In this document: in pieces, positions 33,890 through 45,750 of the stretch | How the letters are laid out: each line of letters starts with the position of its first letter | How positions within the stretch are numbered: the stretch's first letter is position 1 | NCBI GenBank assembly: GCA_948474755.1 | Contig: CAOLHI010002119.1 | Span: 124,001-188,000 of the forward strand | Length of the DNA: 64,000 nt | DNA from: Ctenosaura bakeri | Taxonomy: Eukaryota > Chordata > Lepidosauria > Squamata > Iguanidae | Direction: 5' to 3' | Made by a program: the position numbers and the translations under genes | Notes under the pieces: model-generated | The model's input: only the letters and a program-made list of their open reading frames with translations | Databases searched by the model: none | What the model was told of the DNA's origin: nothing

Positions 33890-35265
33890 ACAAATGTAGA
33901 TATTCCCTGTAACTCATTTGTATTGAATCTGTATTTTTTTTAAAAAAAAAATTATTTAGCATGGCATTGCCTGTTTCTATGATACAAGCTTGTAATTTTC
34001 ATCACTTGCTTATTTATTTATATCCAGTATATCCATCATACACCACGTGCTGTAGGCTACATTTCAGAGGAAGGAACTGGCAAATATAAACTACAATTAA
34101 AATCAGACAATCAAACCATTAGTAGTGTTTCATGAGAATACTTATCACAGGTTCAGTTGGTAACAGATGATATGGGGAGAACTAAGGCAGACCAAAGGCA
34201 TTTTGATGCCTGACATAAATAGACAAGGCCCAATAGAAACAAACAGTGGTGACACTATATCCTCCTGGGGTCAGCAGACTAATTTACATGTTGTAGGGCA
34301 GGCCATGCAGCCAATATAATGTTGTCCTTCAACAGTTCGCCAAAACTTTCTGCCCCTCACCCCTATGAAGGGTTGCCTCACTTTGCCAAATAGGCGGCCT
34401 GACCCTAGAAATGGAACGGATTTGGTATCTTCTGCATCTGCCTCACACATTAATGATGCTACCACCAGTTCCATCATCACCAGTACAACTTTCATCTACC
34501 TTTTGAAGGAGAGATATCAAACATCTTCTTGTCCTTTTGATATTTGCAAATTTTCCACTTTTGCAAGGGTTCTCTGACCTTAACTCTAGTGCATGTGGGG
34601 TGCCAACTGTAATTAAAAATTGTCTTTAAGACTGCTTGGCATACCAAATCTTCTTGGGATCTCAGGAGGTTTTGCCATTCAACAGTGCTTAATTGAAGTA
34701 CAAAAAACAATCACTACAAGATTAATTATTGCTATGCTGGCTAAGGCTGATGGCAGAGACAGTCCAACAATATCAGAAAGGCCATATATTTCCCAACTCT
34801 GCTTGATAATGGCATTCTACCATCATCTTGGTTACTATGGGTAATATAACTGTATAGGCATTGGCTTACTTCTTAAGAACCAAATGGTTAATGTTTAGAT
34901 TTAGGGAACAACTTGATATAATGTAACACCCAATGGGAATGTCTGTTCAAGAGAAAAGTATGGCAATTTCTAGAACCTTCAAACAAGGTTTTATAAAAAA
35001 ATAAAAGAAAACCTCTCAATGTAAAAGACAGTATGGCAAAACTCATGAAGAAGCATAGACAAGGGTCTGCCTACTTTATATCCTTGGGAAATGCAACTGA
35101 GTCTCAAAAAGATGAAGACTCCCAGCTTCCCTCATGGACATCAGAGAATGGGAGAACATCCAGCCCTGTTGCCAACTTGGGGTACAAAGAAAAGGAAGGC
35201 TGGTGATAGCAGAATTTCCCAAGATGGTGAAGGAGCTAATCCTCTACACTGGGTCCATAAGAATA
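33890..35265. other. Mostly unassigned DNA with a 5S-Sauria scrap
   Basis: At 34043-34087 GTAGGCTACATTTCAGAGGA, then AGGAACTGGCAAA, matches the middle of the 5S-Sauria SINE (plus strand). The rest holds no recognised gene or repeat. Confidence 0.5.
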
Positions 35266-35479
35266 CAAATGGCCCTCCATATCTGTGGATTCTGCATTCA
35301 CAGATTTAACCATTCATGACTTGAAAATATTTTTTAAAAATCCAGAAAGCAAACTATGATTTTGCTATTTTATATAAAGGGATGCCATTTTACTACACAA
35401 TGGGATTTGAGCATCCATGAATTTTGGTATCCAAGGCAGGTTCTGGAACCAAACCCTAGAAGATACCAAGGGCCTACTG
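35266..35479. mobile_element. Tigger-like MITE (CCCTCCATATCTG type)
   Basis: The left end (TGGCCCTCCATATCTGTGGA, then TTCTGCATTCACAG) and the right end (GGTATCCAAGGCAGGTTCTG, then GATACCAAGGGCC) follow a well-known Tigger-type MITE. A TA precedes the left end, but the right-hand TA is not preserved. There is no coding capacity. Confidence 0.65.
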
Positions 35480-36669
35480 CAGTCTCCGTACAGCTGTTTT
35501 TTTTCACTACAAGCAGGAACTATGAAGAATGCTTTGTGAGATCTGGCTCATGTACCCTTTGTATTCCACATTGACATTTTGAACATGTGTCATTCCTCCA
35601 TAGGACTTTTTCTAAAGCTCTTCTGTACAGCAGAAGAGGGAATCACAGAGCCTTTCAGATACTGCTGAACTGTAATTCCCAGCATTCCTTACAATAATTC
35701 CTTACAACTGTGCCAGTTAGTGCTCCTGGACTCGCAATTCAACAAAATATGAAGGGTTCCACTATTCTCATCCAAGTACTGTAGAAGCTAATTTAGTCTG
35801 TAGCTCAGCATGTTATCTAATCAAACTTCCTGGGGATAGAGACTGAAACAATGTCAGAGCAAATACTATAAACATAGTATTACTACCAAAAAGTAAATAC
35901 CTTCAGAATAGTGACCTCAACATGCAAAGAAAGAAAGAAAAAGAGTGAATATATGGAAAAGTGGGGGAGTGAAAATATAAAGAAAAAATACCATTTACAT
36001 GTAGATTCATTGTTCAGCATTAAATACCATTACTTCTGGATCTGCAAGAGCTGCCATTCACAGTTCCTACTAAAGGTTTATATTTACATTATAAATCATC
36101 TTACTGCATTCCCCACAGAGTAATTTTAAACAGTGATCATAGCCTTTAACCAATTCTGATATGAAATTTAAACACTGAAACATGGTAATAGTGCCATTAA
36201 AGTCATCTACTTTTTTTTTCTTTCACAAAAATGTAATAGCATTCCACAAAGCCATGAAAGAGCAAAAATGATAGCTGTGTTAACCTGTAATAATTACCCT
36301 AATAAAGAGGAATAGAGCACTGTACTAATTACAGGGAGAAAAGGAACGCTCACTAAAATATCTCTGTCTAGATAAAACACACATTGCTCCTTTCATGGAA
36401 TATTAGCCTGCAAGCCACAATCAAAACCCTGATTTCAGATATTTGAAAAAAGGTTATTATGATTACCATCTTGCATCATTTCGACAGGCACTCATTGCTG
36501 TTATAATTTTTATCTATTGTTGAACACACACACACACACACCAAAAATGTGAGAAAATGAGGCATACAAGGCAAGAGAGAACATTACAATGCCACCTAAT
36601 CTGAGAAACACCTGGCATTCACCTGGAACGTCAACTGATGAAAATGAAGAAGGAAGACAGGCACTGTTA
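35480..36669. other. Unassigned DNA
   Basis: No gene or clear repeat is seen. Around 35660-35690 ACTGTAATTCCCAGCATTCC is a motif common in hAT-like MITEs, but no element ends can be defined. Confidence 0.4.
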
Positions 36670-36862
36670 ACAGTTAGCACCGTGATTCCACTTTAATTGC
36701 CATTGTAACATACAATGGAATCCTGGGATTAAAAGTGTGGTGCTAAAGCCGTCTGGCTGATAATTCTAAACACGCCTCCCTAAACTACAAGTTCCAGAAC
36801 TCTACAAGATATAGCCACGGCAATTAAAGTGGACTCACTATGCTATAATTTTGTGGTGAGAA
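36670..36862. mobile_element. Palindromic MITE (family B)
   Basis: The left arm has GTGATTCCACTTTAATTGCC and ATGGAATCCTGGGATT. The right arm has the inverse (CAATTAAAGTGGACTCACTA, then TGCTATAATTTTGTGG). The centre has GTCTGGCTGATAATTCTAAA, then the CCTCCCTAAACTACAAG block shared with the other palindromic copies. Confidence 0.68.
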
Positions 36863-37082
36863 AGTTCCCCAGATAGCTGATAGAGAGGTCAGCTGATCAG
36901 AGTCTATGATGGAACATAACTGTATTTTTATTTAAATTTAAATCATTATAACTAAATTTGCATCTCTACAGACAAACTACCACATGTACTTTTTGGCGCA
37001 CCCTTGCTTTCTTTTGTCCTCTTTTTCAGTGACACATTTCCTCCTTCTTGATGCTTATTTTGATACGTATTTATTGTTGAAA

Positions 37083-37141
37083 GGTCCTGATTCTGGGTGA
37101 AAGGTGGCCTACAAATACAATAAACAAACAAACAAACAAAC
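37083..37141 (+). mobile_element. L2-like LINE 3' tail
   Basis: GGGTGAAAGGTGGCCTACAA, then ATACAATAAACAAACAAACA, is an L2-type 3' end with an AAAC-type tail. Only the last 60 bp are recognisable. Confidence 0.5.
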
Positions 37142-37379
37142 CTGCATAAGTGGCCAGCTTACTTCTGGGTGGCTTAAAATCAGAACCACCCCAGCCCTCC
37201 TGGAAGTTGTTCATACACAAACATTATGTATGTCCTGCTGCATTTGGGCAGATTATATCATGCCATCACTATTGACTTCAAGTAAGTTCATAAGATTTGG
37301 TCCTGCAATAACGCTGCTGCCTTGTGGTACCAGTTATTGTGTCAACTGAAAAACTTAAGAATTGTCTGAAATTTGTTTC
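37142..37379. other. Unassigned DNA
   Basis: The interval lies between two L2-like tails. It may be the body of the following element but is not recognisable. Confidence 0.35.
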
Positions 37380-37490
37380 ATCTATCCTGCAAGCCACCTT
37401 GGGTTCTATGTTGAGAGAAATGTGGGATACAAATAAAATAAATAGATAAATAAATAAAATAGAATAAATAAATAGATAAATAAAAATGAG
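37380..37490 (+). mobile_element. L2-like LINE 3' tail
   Basis: CTGCAAGCCACCTTGGGTTC, then GAGAGAAATGTGGGATACAA and an AATAAAATAAATAG-rich tail, is a typical L2-type terminus on the plus strand. Confidence 0.6.
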
Positions 37491-38814
37491 TTGGATCCAA
37501 CAGACATGCAATGACAAGTTATGAGTCTGCTATGCATGGATTACAGTAACATCAGCTTTACAATTATACCCGTTTCCAAGTGAATAAAGCACAATGACTA
37601 CTCAATTACAATACTCAGAACAAGTCTTTAAAGCTGAACAAGAGTGAAAGTTAAGAGCTATTCTGTGACCACTTCTGCTTAGAAAGCAAAAGCTCTGTTA
37701 TGGCCAAAGTCACAGACATATTTATATACTCAGTCTCTCGCACATACACTCACATGGCGGAGAGGGGCTTGGAAACATTACTATCTCAAACTGTAACTTC
37801 CAGAATCTTTGCTGTAATGAATGGAGATTCTTTGAAGCAGATCAGCAATGATTCATCTCCGCAAAAATGCAAGTCAGAGAGTTTTGCTCTGTGTGTGTGG
37901 GGGGGGGGAGTTCCAAAGATTTTAATTAAAGCACCCTTGCGGCAAAAAAATACATATTACCCATTCCTTGTCACTGTTATATTGGTTCATTAAAGGGCAG
38001 TCCCTGTATGTGACATTCTCCAGCCATTTAATAGCTTTCACTCAAAAATGAAAAAAGCATTAAGAGCAACATCACCCTAAGTCACCCAGCAAGGCCATTG
38101 TGTTTAGAAATGCAGTTAACTGTCAGATTTCTTCCATAAACTGTCATACCATTGCAAGGACAAACTCAATTACCCAATAACCTTTTGTCATACAGAATGG
38201 CATTGAGAGATGAGGTGACTGCCTTCAGAGGAAAGCAACTGCAAGACGGTGGAGTGGGGGGGCAGGGGGGAGTTACTTTAAGTCCACAAGTCAGGTTGCA
38301 CTTTGGTAAAATATTCACAATCAGTCCATTTGTGATGTCTCTTTGCAGTCAACTTCCTTTCTCTAAAAACAGAAATCCTGTAAATTGTGGCTGACAGCAT
38401 TCTTTACAAGAGAACATAAATTAATTTCTGAATCTTATGTTTATATGTCTGGTCTATTAGTTTTAAAAAGCCTTCAAGTTTTGGGGGAAAAAGCTCTACT
38501 ATTTTATTGCCTAACATTTCACTAGAAATCTTCATGTCCTTACCACGTAGTAGATACAAGAGGTTGCTGCTCCTTTGTTCTCCACTGAACCTACTTAACA
38601 TTCTGGACCACAGCTGGAACAGGTAAGGAGACATTCCACATGGTGTGTAACCATCTTTTGGTGAACAACTGTACATAACATACAATTTACCATGAAGCAG
38701 CTATTTCAAGCATAATAAAAGTAGGATATCAATTGGCCTTCAGTGTCAAAAGGATGAATATCTGGCAGAGAACATGGACACAATTCAGCCAGCACTTTAT
38801 ACGATTAATATTAT
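37491..38814. other. Unassigned DNA
   Basis: No gene or recognised repeat is seen. G-runs at 37902-37911 and 38248-38269 are low-complexity. Confidence 0.4.
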
Positions 38815-38890
38815 TAGATTTATCCCACCTTTGGCCCACAACTGGAATTCAAGGCAGCTCAGCAGAACATTAAAACAAACATAGGCTGAA
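38815..38890 (-). mobile_element. L2-like LINE 3' end
   Basis: TTTATCCCACCTTTGGC, then GAATTCAAGGCAGCTC, is the reverse complement of the L2-type terminus, as at 1565-1755. Confidence 0.5.
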
Positions 38891-39399
38891 ATCCAACATT
38901 CCCCTAGTGTAAATATCTGCAAGCAGATCTATGCTATATTGAGACATATCTCTCCCCGAAAGCCCCTGAAGCTTCCCCTGTATGGTCATTCTCTGCTTTG
39001 CAATGAGTTGGCAGGACTGGAGAAGCATCTGGGTACATCCTCATAGCCAAGGGACATTCGATTATATCAACAGTGAGACCCCTGGAGAATCCTGGCAGAT
39101 ATCAGCACTGCTATCATCATTTCTCATCCAGCTACAAGGACATAGTCCCATGCTTCTGCAAGCCTGCCCACGTGCTGCAAAGCAAAGAATGGTCATGTGG
39201 AGCACGTTTTGATTCTGCAGACAGGGGGAATTCTAGCCCACTCAGTGCCCGAAGAAGGACATTTGCTTATATAAGAGAAACTTACACATGAATATGTTCC
39301 TAGCAGAGTGCTGGGCCATGCCAAAAACAAAGTTACTCACTTTAATTTATAAAGACCCAATATATTAGAGACCCCATGAACCCCAGCCATCAAAAGCCT
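38891..39399. other. Unassigned DNA
   Basis: No gene or recognised repeat is seen. Confidence 0.4.
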
Positions 39400-39915
39400 T
39401 GCTCAGATTTTCCAAATTCAGGTCCATGGCTTCTGTGAATTAGACTATCCACCTGTAACGCCATCTTCCTCTTTTCCAACTTCCTTTGACTTTACCAAGC
39501 ATTATCATCTTTTCCAATGACTTGTGACATCTCATGATATATCCACAGAACTATAACCTCAGTCTAGTCATTTTGGCTTCTAGTTAAAGTCTGAGCTTGA
39601 TTTGCTCTTGGGTCTATCTGTCTATCTGTTTTGCAGTTCACAGTATCTACAGAACAATCATCCAGTACCACTTTTCAAATGAGTTACCCTCGTCCTGTCA
39701 GTTTTCTTCACTGCCCACCTTTCAAAATCATACACAGAAATCAGAAATATCATGGCAAGGACGATTCTGATTTTAGTATTTGATAAGGTATCTTTATGCT
39801 TGAGAATCTTATCTAGTTCCTTCATAGCTGCTTTTCCAAGCCTTAGCCTTCTCTTGATTTTGTGATTAGTCTCAGTTTTGATTGAATATATATAAGTGAA
39901 CCTCAGTTCAGACAA
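39400..39915 (-). mobile_element. BovB/RTE LINE, ORF C-terminus and 3' UTR
   Basis: On the minus strand the 39915-39658 part encodes LGKAAMKELDKILKHKDTLS, then NTKIRIVLAMIFLISVYDFE and RWAVKKTDR. This matches the C-terminal region of BovB/RTE ORF2. Downstream (39640-39410) is the RTE 3' UTR, with plus-strand blocks TTGCTCAGATTTTCCAAATT, ACCAAGCATTATCATCTTTT and CATGATATATCC. The reverse transcriptase is absent. The copy keeps 89 open codons but is 5'-truncated. Confidence 0.8.
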
Positions 39916-41582
39916 AGCCACAGACAAAGAAGTTCCTTTTTACAAAGCCTTGTTACAGGAGTCCAGCCCAACCCTACTGTTCTTGTACTTTGTCCAGCTG
40001 AAAGTTTGTTTGCAATGCAATAAACCTTGACCTGGGAAAGAATGAGATTCTACTGTAGGTGACCCTACTGTAGCTATGTGTGCTTGAGTACAACAGGCAA
40101 GGAAAACAACAGCAGAATCATTTACTGAGCACATGTGAAAAGCAAAGCAGAAAGAAAAGGGGAAAACAGATTACTATGCCTCATCAGCTCCCTCAGCATG
40201 TTGAAAAGGCATAGATCTGGTAAGTTTCACCACCAAAATGAAAATCATGAGAGAAGTGGAGACTGTAGAAGGAAAAATATACCGGTATCATCCTGGGATG
40301 CATTTTGGAAGAATCCCGAGTCATCTCCAGAAGATACAAAATATTTTTGCTTACTTATGCAAGGCTTACCAGACCTAGTTGTTTCATTTCGCATGTGCAT
40401 AATGTTAGTTTCAAATAATTAGTACAATAAAAAGTATGCTGAAACATGTTGAATTGCTCTTCATTTTTATGACGCAGGAACCTCATAAAACCCTAATCCT
40501 ATTCTTTCCATGTTATTTCTACCTTTGGTTTGGGTATGAGAGCTGGTACCAAAGTTTCTGTTAATGAAGTAAAGCCCAGGAAGAGCCTATTTATTTCAAT
40601 GAGAGAGACTTAACCATGTGTCGAACTTTTCAGTTCAACTTCCTAGACACAAAAGTGCATTACGCAGGCTGCAGCATGTTTAGTATTTATGAGAGATACC
40701 ACACACTAGATCCATGTAAAGGTTACAGGGCAGAATAAGCTTGACTTAAATATCTGGGGTTGCTGCTTTAAGGTCTGACAACCACTACCATCACACACAG
40801 ACTACATATTCAGTTATAGGGCAGTGCCCCATAATAATTCCATCAAAATGTTCAGAAGATTTCTCATGCACATTCTAAAAACAGTTAAGCACAAAAGGAT
40901 TCAGTAACAGGTGACAGAATACAAGGATCATGTTCAAGGATTCATCTGCACTATATTGACTCGTAAAGAGAGTTGGAGCTGTCACTACGCTAATATACAG
41001 TGTACATCTTCATTGTCTGTGCAGCATATTTAAGATAAAGCTGTGGATTCTCCCACCAGTTAAAAAGTTAAACACACCATTAGCAATGATCAGATCTGTA
41101 GTCAAACCAAGTACTTCACTGAACCTCGGGAACCTGGCCAATTTTGCTGGAGACAGCTTTGCTAAAGGCCATAAATCCAAGAACAAAGCACAGAGCAAAC
41201 CATGACAGATGGAGCATGGAGCCGTGGAATGTTGAAACCCAATGACAAGAGGGGCTGGGCGGGTTGCAGAAGCACAAGATCAAAATATTGCTTTGGTTTG
41301 TCACTGTTTTCCTGGAGCTCAACAGCAAACACAAATACGGCAAGCCCAATACCATATGACAGATTTGTGCATTACTTTTAATGAGTGTCATACAACCCGC
41401 TCATTAAGAGAAAGCATATGTCTGACCGACAGCCTAAAAACACTATAGTGAATTTCTGCCATTCATTTATCAGACTCCAACTTTGGCTTAAGTACTAATA
41501 CATATGGTGCACAAGTACATTTAAAACAAGGTAGAACTTTTCTGTAGGGCACAAAACATTAGGAGGAAAGAGGGATTATGCA
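39916..41582. other. Unassigned DNA
   Basis: No gene is seen. At 40560-40625 AGAGCCTATTTATTTCAATG, then AGAGAGACTTAA, resembles the reptile dispersed repeat near 27005-27112. A scrap only. Confidence 0.4.
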
Positions 41583-42046
41583 TCTGCTATATAAAAGTCA
41601 AAGTTTGTGAGTGATCTTGTCTGTTTGTCTGGGTCAGGCAGGTGCAGACCTCATATGATTGGCTGTGCGAGTCAAAGACCTCATATGATTGGCTGACTGT
41701 GAAGATTCTATAGAATCCTGGGGTTGACAGTTCATGGAGGGGCCTTTAGAATTCTCAGCCAGAGAGCCTAGGCCAGTTGCTATGGAGATGAGGCCAAGCA
41801 GCAAGGAGGAGGACTTCAGGAACCCAACCTCAGTATGTTAATAACTCTGAATACAGATTAGAGTGGGGACTATGGAGAAAAATACTGGACAAGACATATT
41901 GGAGAATTAGAGACACAGAATATCAAATCTGTGTATTTCAACCGCATCTAACTCCTAAGGTAAGGTAAGCTAATTCCCAAGATATTTCTAACAAGTGTTA
42001 CCAATGAGAAAATAAAATCCCAGGCAATGCTGGGTAAATACACTAG
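41583..42046 (+). mobile_element. Non-autonomous Helitron, copy A
   Basis: The element begins with TC after an A (TCTGCTATATAAAAGTCAAA) and ends in CTAG followed by T (42043-42047). This is the A|TC...CTRR|T arrangement of Helitrons, which do not duplicate their target. An imperfect hairpin (CCCAG/CTGGG, 42019-42034) sits 8 nt before CTAG. It has no Rep/helicase frame, so it would have needed a partner Helitron. The interior includes repeated CCTCATATGATTGGCTG blocks and a segment (AGAATCCTGGGGTTGACAG, then TTTAGAATTCTCAGCCAGAG) shared with the palindromic MITEs. Its 464 bp include one copy of the 139-bp unit that is tandem in copy C. Confidence 0.85.
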
Positions 42047-42514
42047 TAAAATATAAATTAATGGCATTTGTTTGATGTGTACAATTCCACCACAATAAAC
42101 TTCTTTTCATTTTTGAAGCTTTTTTTACACACACACAAAAACCTTGCACACACACATCACTTAAGATGCTTAAAGTTTGAACTACATAAATAGGTAACTC
42201 AACTTTGCTAAAATATCATCTTCTGGAAATGGCAATCTATCTCTTTTTTCTAAATGCCTTGCTATCACAAAAGAGGTAACTAATATTTAATGAAGTATTT
42301 TATGTTGTATACATACATAAGTAATATGGCTCATTGACATATATTTCTTTAAACTGAGGTACGCACATCTGAGCCGTGACAAAAGTCTCAGAACTGTAAA
42401 CAGAAGCTGGTTGAAAAACAAAATCCTTCTCCTCTTAGATACGCTAATATTTTAGAATCTATGAGTTCAACTCTATATAAAGTTTCATGTATTTATATTT
42501 ACTTATCTATTTTG
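42047..42514. other. Unassigned DNA
   Basis: No gene or recognised repeat is seen, apart from short CACA runs near 42130-42156. Confidence 0.4.
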
Positions 42515-42780
42515 CATTGTTGGTTGCTGTCAAATGAACTTTAACTTATGGCAACCCAGTTAACGAGAGATCTCCAAAAGCCTCCATCATCAACTACCCT
42601 GCTCAGACTCAAACTTCTGTACAAACTCAGGGCTGCAGCTCCCTTGACCAAGTCTTTTGGCATTGTGGCACTTATACATTGCATTTCCTTGCAGTTCGAG
42701 GAGATCGAGGTCTTTTTTTTCTATGAACACTCTGATTTTTCCTCTTAGAATACAGCTATACCTCAGTCCAGATATCACAG
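42515..42780 (-). mobile_element. RTE/BovB 3'-UTR fragment
   Basis: The plus strand reads TTTAACTTATGGCAACCCAG, TCAACTACCCTGCTCAGAC, then CAAACTCAGGGCTGCAGCTC. It follows the RTE 3' region order seen at 39410-39640. It is partly rearranged and shorter. Confidence 0.6.
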
Positions 42781-43502
42781 AAAAACATGTTTTACTGTGA
42801 TGGTAAGCAACAGGTACAAGACTTGGAATTTTGTGATTCCCCTTCCTCTTCTTTGTAACTTTTCCAGCAGTGGTTTCATACAAAGCATGTTTTTGTTAAA
42901 GGTGCAATGACAGCTAAGGGCTGAGACTTCCTCATCTCTACATTTTACACTTCAGCACCCATTACTGCAAAAATGACCTCCTCCGTCATGAGATGGTGAC
43001 ATTGGCACCATTATTGTGATTGTAGCAGCAAGCTGAACCGATCAATTCACATTCCCTCTCCAAAGCCAGTCTCAATTAGATTCTGAAAAGGTATAGGCCC
43101 TGGCACAAAAGGTCAGAGAAGTCCATTTCTTGTCAGCCAGCTAAAGGTTGTGATGGTTAGTACATTATGCAAGGAGTGTTTGCAGATAAATTCTATACCT
43201 CAATCACTGCTCATCTTGCTGAATGTACACTCTGTAAATGTACTGCTTCTGGAACAGAGCAGCCATGCTCCATGCTTAATTCCAAGTTAACAGATAGAGC
43301 TGCTGGTTTTGACATAAGGTTATCTACATATAAGCCCAGTTTGGATATAATGATTAACCATGATTTACTGTTGGATGCATGCATTGTCTTTCCTGTCTTT
43401 TCCTCCAGTGTTGCCACATAATACAGATCATTAGTTCTCACTTCATATTTCAGTTGATCTACTTTAGGACTGTAACTGCACCCTAAATTGTGATTACTAT
43501 CA
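42781..43502. other. Unassigned DNA
   Basis: No gene or recognised repeat is seen. Confidence 0.4.
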
Positions 43503-43775
43503 GGTACGGTCCTCCTTCCGGGTTCACAGGTTTGACCGTGGCAAATTTGCTTATTTGCAAGATGCACACCAGTTTCCCCCTATTCTCCTCCTCCCATTCT
43601 CTTGCCTTTTGCCCAGGTGCATGTGCAGTCCTTCTCCACACCCAGGCAAAAGGAAAGGGAATGGGAGGGGAGGACTGTGTGAGAGGAAGGAAGGCATACA
43701 CATTCCTTCCCTCCCTTCCCTTGCCTTTTGTCCAGGTGTGGAGAACTACAACAAGTTCACCAAAATCCTGACTGG
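43503..43775. mobile_element. Possible Tigger-like MITE (CCTCC...ATTTGC type)
   Basis: ACGGTCCTCCTTCC, then GCAAATTTGCTTATTTGCAA, parallels the reverse complement of the right end of the element at 54487-54994. The interior carries a local inverted repeat (CTTGCCTTTTGCCCAGGTG against CACCCAGGCAAAAGGAAAG). The right end is diffuse, so the boundaries and even the family are uncertain. Confidence 0.4.
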
Positions 43776-44617
43776 CATATCTTTTTTCTGCCACTAGTGT
43801 CTTTAGTGTGTCCATTAAAACTAACAATTGAATATTTGTCTCAAAGAGACAAAACTGATACTAATGTTACCCATTTGAATATTAGGACGGTACTTAGAGG
43901 GATTTACCTGCACCGTTCTTTACCAGAGTGGTCAAACTAAAAGTTAGTTAATTATGAGTTAAGGAGGATTCACACAAAGGGTAATTGAGTTCTCACAACA
44001 GAAATTCATAGGAACACATTAGAGACAGACAACAGCAAAAGTCTGCAGATCCTTTCCTACACCACAAGAGGGTGCTTTTTAAAAGCTTAATGCTAGAAAC
44101 TCTTTATCTAGAGCTGCTATATATTTTGCAATCAGATAGGAAAGAGAAGTTAATACATAAGACAAGTTGTGCCAAAGTGTACTCAGGAGGTCTACTCATC
44201 TAGACCTTTGGGACAGATTTATGTCCTCATGATAAGAGGCCTGTCTCTAACCAAATTCTCTGTTGGTGAATAACTTAACACCCTGCCACCATAAATAAAT
44301 GTAAACTGTGAAGTCAATTTCTGGTCTCATACTATCTTAAAGGCCAGTTTATTTAGGAATTCATCTTTGCCAAAGGATAGTTTGCTAATCTCACCAGCTT
44401 TCCCAAGTTAATGCTGAATACATTACAAAATATGCTAATACTTTGTTTCTAATTGCCAGACATTATGAGAAGGTCTTCTAGAACACAACTTCAATTCAAG
44501 TAATATTTTTAAAAAGTATATATAGCAAGAACTACAGATAGCGTTTCAAATAAAGTAATACATTTCTCTGCAAACACATTATATAGAATGCCATTGGTTT
44601 CCAAACAAGTTTACCTA
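43776..44617. other. Unassigned DNA
   Basis: No gene or recognised repeat is seen. Confidence 0.4.
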
Positions 44618-44868
44618 CAGTAGAGTCCTGGTTATCCGACCCAAACGGGCAGCCGCAGCGTCGGATAACCTAAAGGGTCGGATTACCCGGATGCCCTTGG
44701 CGGCCACCATTTTGGGGGCGTGTCGGAGGCAGGCCTGGGTGCGTGTCGGGGCATGTCTGGGCGTGTCTGGGGGCGCGGAAATCCCCACAGCCACCCCCCC
44801 AGGCCGTCGTGACGTCGGTTAATTCGGATGGTCGGATAACCGCGCGTCGGATAAACGGGACTCTACTG
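44618..44868. mobile_element. CpG-rich Tigger-like MITE
   Basis: The terminal inverted repeats are nearly perfect over about 23 bp: CAGTAGAGTCCTGGTTATCC against its partner ATAAACGGGACTCTACTG. TA flanks both ends (44616-44617 and 44869-44870), the Tc1/mariner hallmark. Inner GGTCGGAT and GTCGGATAACC copies extend the inverted structure. The interior is GC-rich with many CpGs (GGGGGCGTGTCGGAGGC region), in contrast with the AT-rich surroundings. This suggests a young copy that has lost few CpGs. There is no ORF. Confidence 0.88.
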
Positions 44869-44885
44869 TATTTTGCTGTATCATA

Positions 44886-44897
44886 TCTAATACATAA

Positions 44898-44948
<51 letters not shown>

Positions 44949-45750
44949 TTTATATCCCGCCTCTCCCCATGGATCGAGGCGGTACTACAACAATATATTA
45001 AATACATTAAAAGCATTAAAACATAACCAATCCTCCCCACCCACCAACCCATCTAAAACCAACCCCCTAAAACTAACTACATTAAATAATTGGTGGGAGG
45101 CGGTGGAAGTACTAGTCTGGGAAGGCCTGTCGGAAGAGAGCAGCCTTGACCGCTTTTTTAAAGCAGTCAAGACTGGTAATGTGCCGGGTCTCTTCCGCCA
45201 GGCCACTCCATAGTTTGGGAGCGATAGAAGAGAAGGTCCTCTGGGTAACCGCAGCCAACCTACTTCTGGCTGGCTGCAGTAAATTCCTCCCAGAGGACCT
45301 TAATGTGCGGGGCGGATTAAAAGTCAAAGTTTGTCTGTTTGTCTGTGTCAGGCAAAGACCTCATATGATTGGTTGTGTCCAGTGAAGGCCTCATACGATT
45401 GGCTGTCTAAGAAGATTCTATGGAATCCTGGAGTTTGCAGTTTAGGGAGGGGCCTTTAGAATTCACAGCCAGAGAGCTCTTGGACCCCAGCCAAATGTAC
45501 CTGCTTTCAATAGGCCAGTTGCTATGGAGATGAGGCCTAGCAGCAAGGAGGAGGATACTGTATTCTTTCAGGAACCCAACCTCTCTATGTTAATAACTCT
45601 GAATACAGATTGGATTGAGGAATATGGGGGAAAGTTACAGATACTGGACAAGACAGTTCAGGGAATTAGAGGCACAGGATCTTAAATCTTTCTAACAAGT
45701 ATTACCTGTGAGAAAATAAAATCCTGGGCAATGCTGCATACATGTGCTAG
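44886..45750 (+). mobile_element. Non-autonomous Helitron, copy B, split by an L2
   Basis: The 5' end is A|TCTAATACATAAAA (44886-44899). It matches copy A's first 14 bases at 11 of 14 positions. It is then interrupted by an L2 fragment, and the Helitron resumes at 45318 with TAAAAGTCAAAGTTTG. It ends in CTAG|T at 45747-45751. The interior follows copy A: CCTCATATGATTGGTTG blocks, the MITE-like core, GTTGCTATGGAGATGAGG, CAGGAACCCAACCTC. The 3' hairpin is weaker (CCTGGGCAATGCTG). There is no coding capacity. Confidence 0.8.
44900..45317 (-). mobile_element. L2-clade LINE 3' end nested in a Helitron
   Basis: On the minus strand, coding remnants of an L2 ORF2 C-terminus (TFSSIAPKLWSGLAEETRHI, then FKKAVKAALFRQAF) are followed by a 3' UTR. 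The 3' end is CCGCCTCGATCCATGGGGAG, then AGGCGGGATATAAAA, with a long ATT-type tail that appears as a (TAA)n tract on the plus strand (44900-44949). A TAAAA direct repeat flanks it (44895-44899 and 45318-45322). The copy is 5'-truncated but its C-terminal frame is still open, so the insertion is fairly recent. Confidence 0.85.

Noticed and set aside
44743..45213. A 156-codon frame with an Ile run
   Set aside because: It crosses the Tigger-like MITE, the (TAA)n tail and antisense L2 sequence, so it is a composite artefact.
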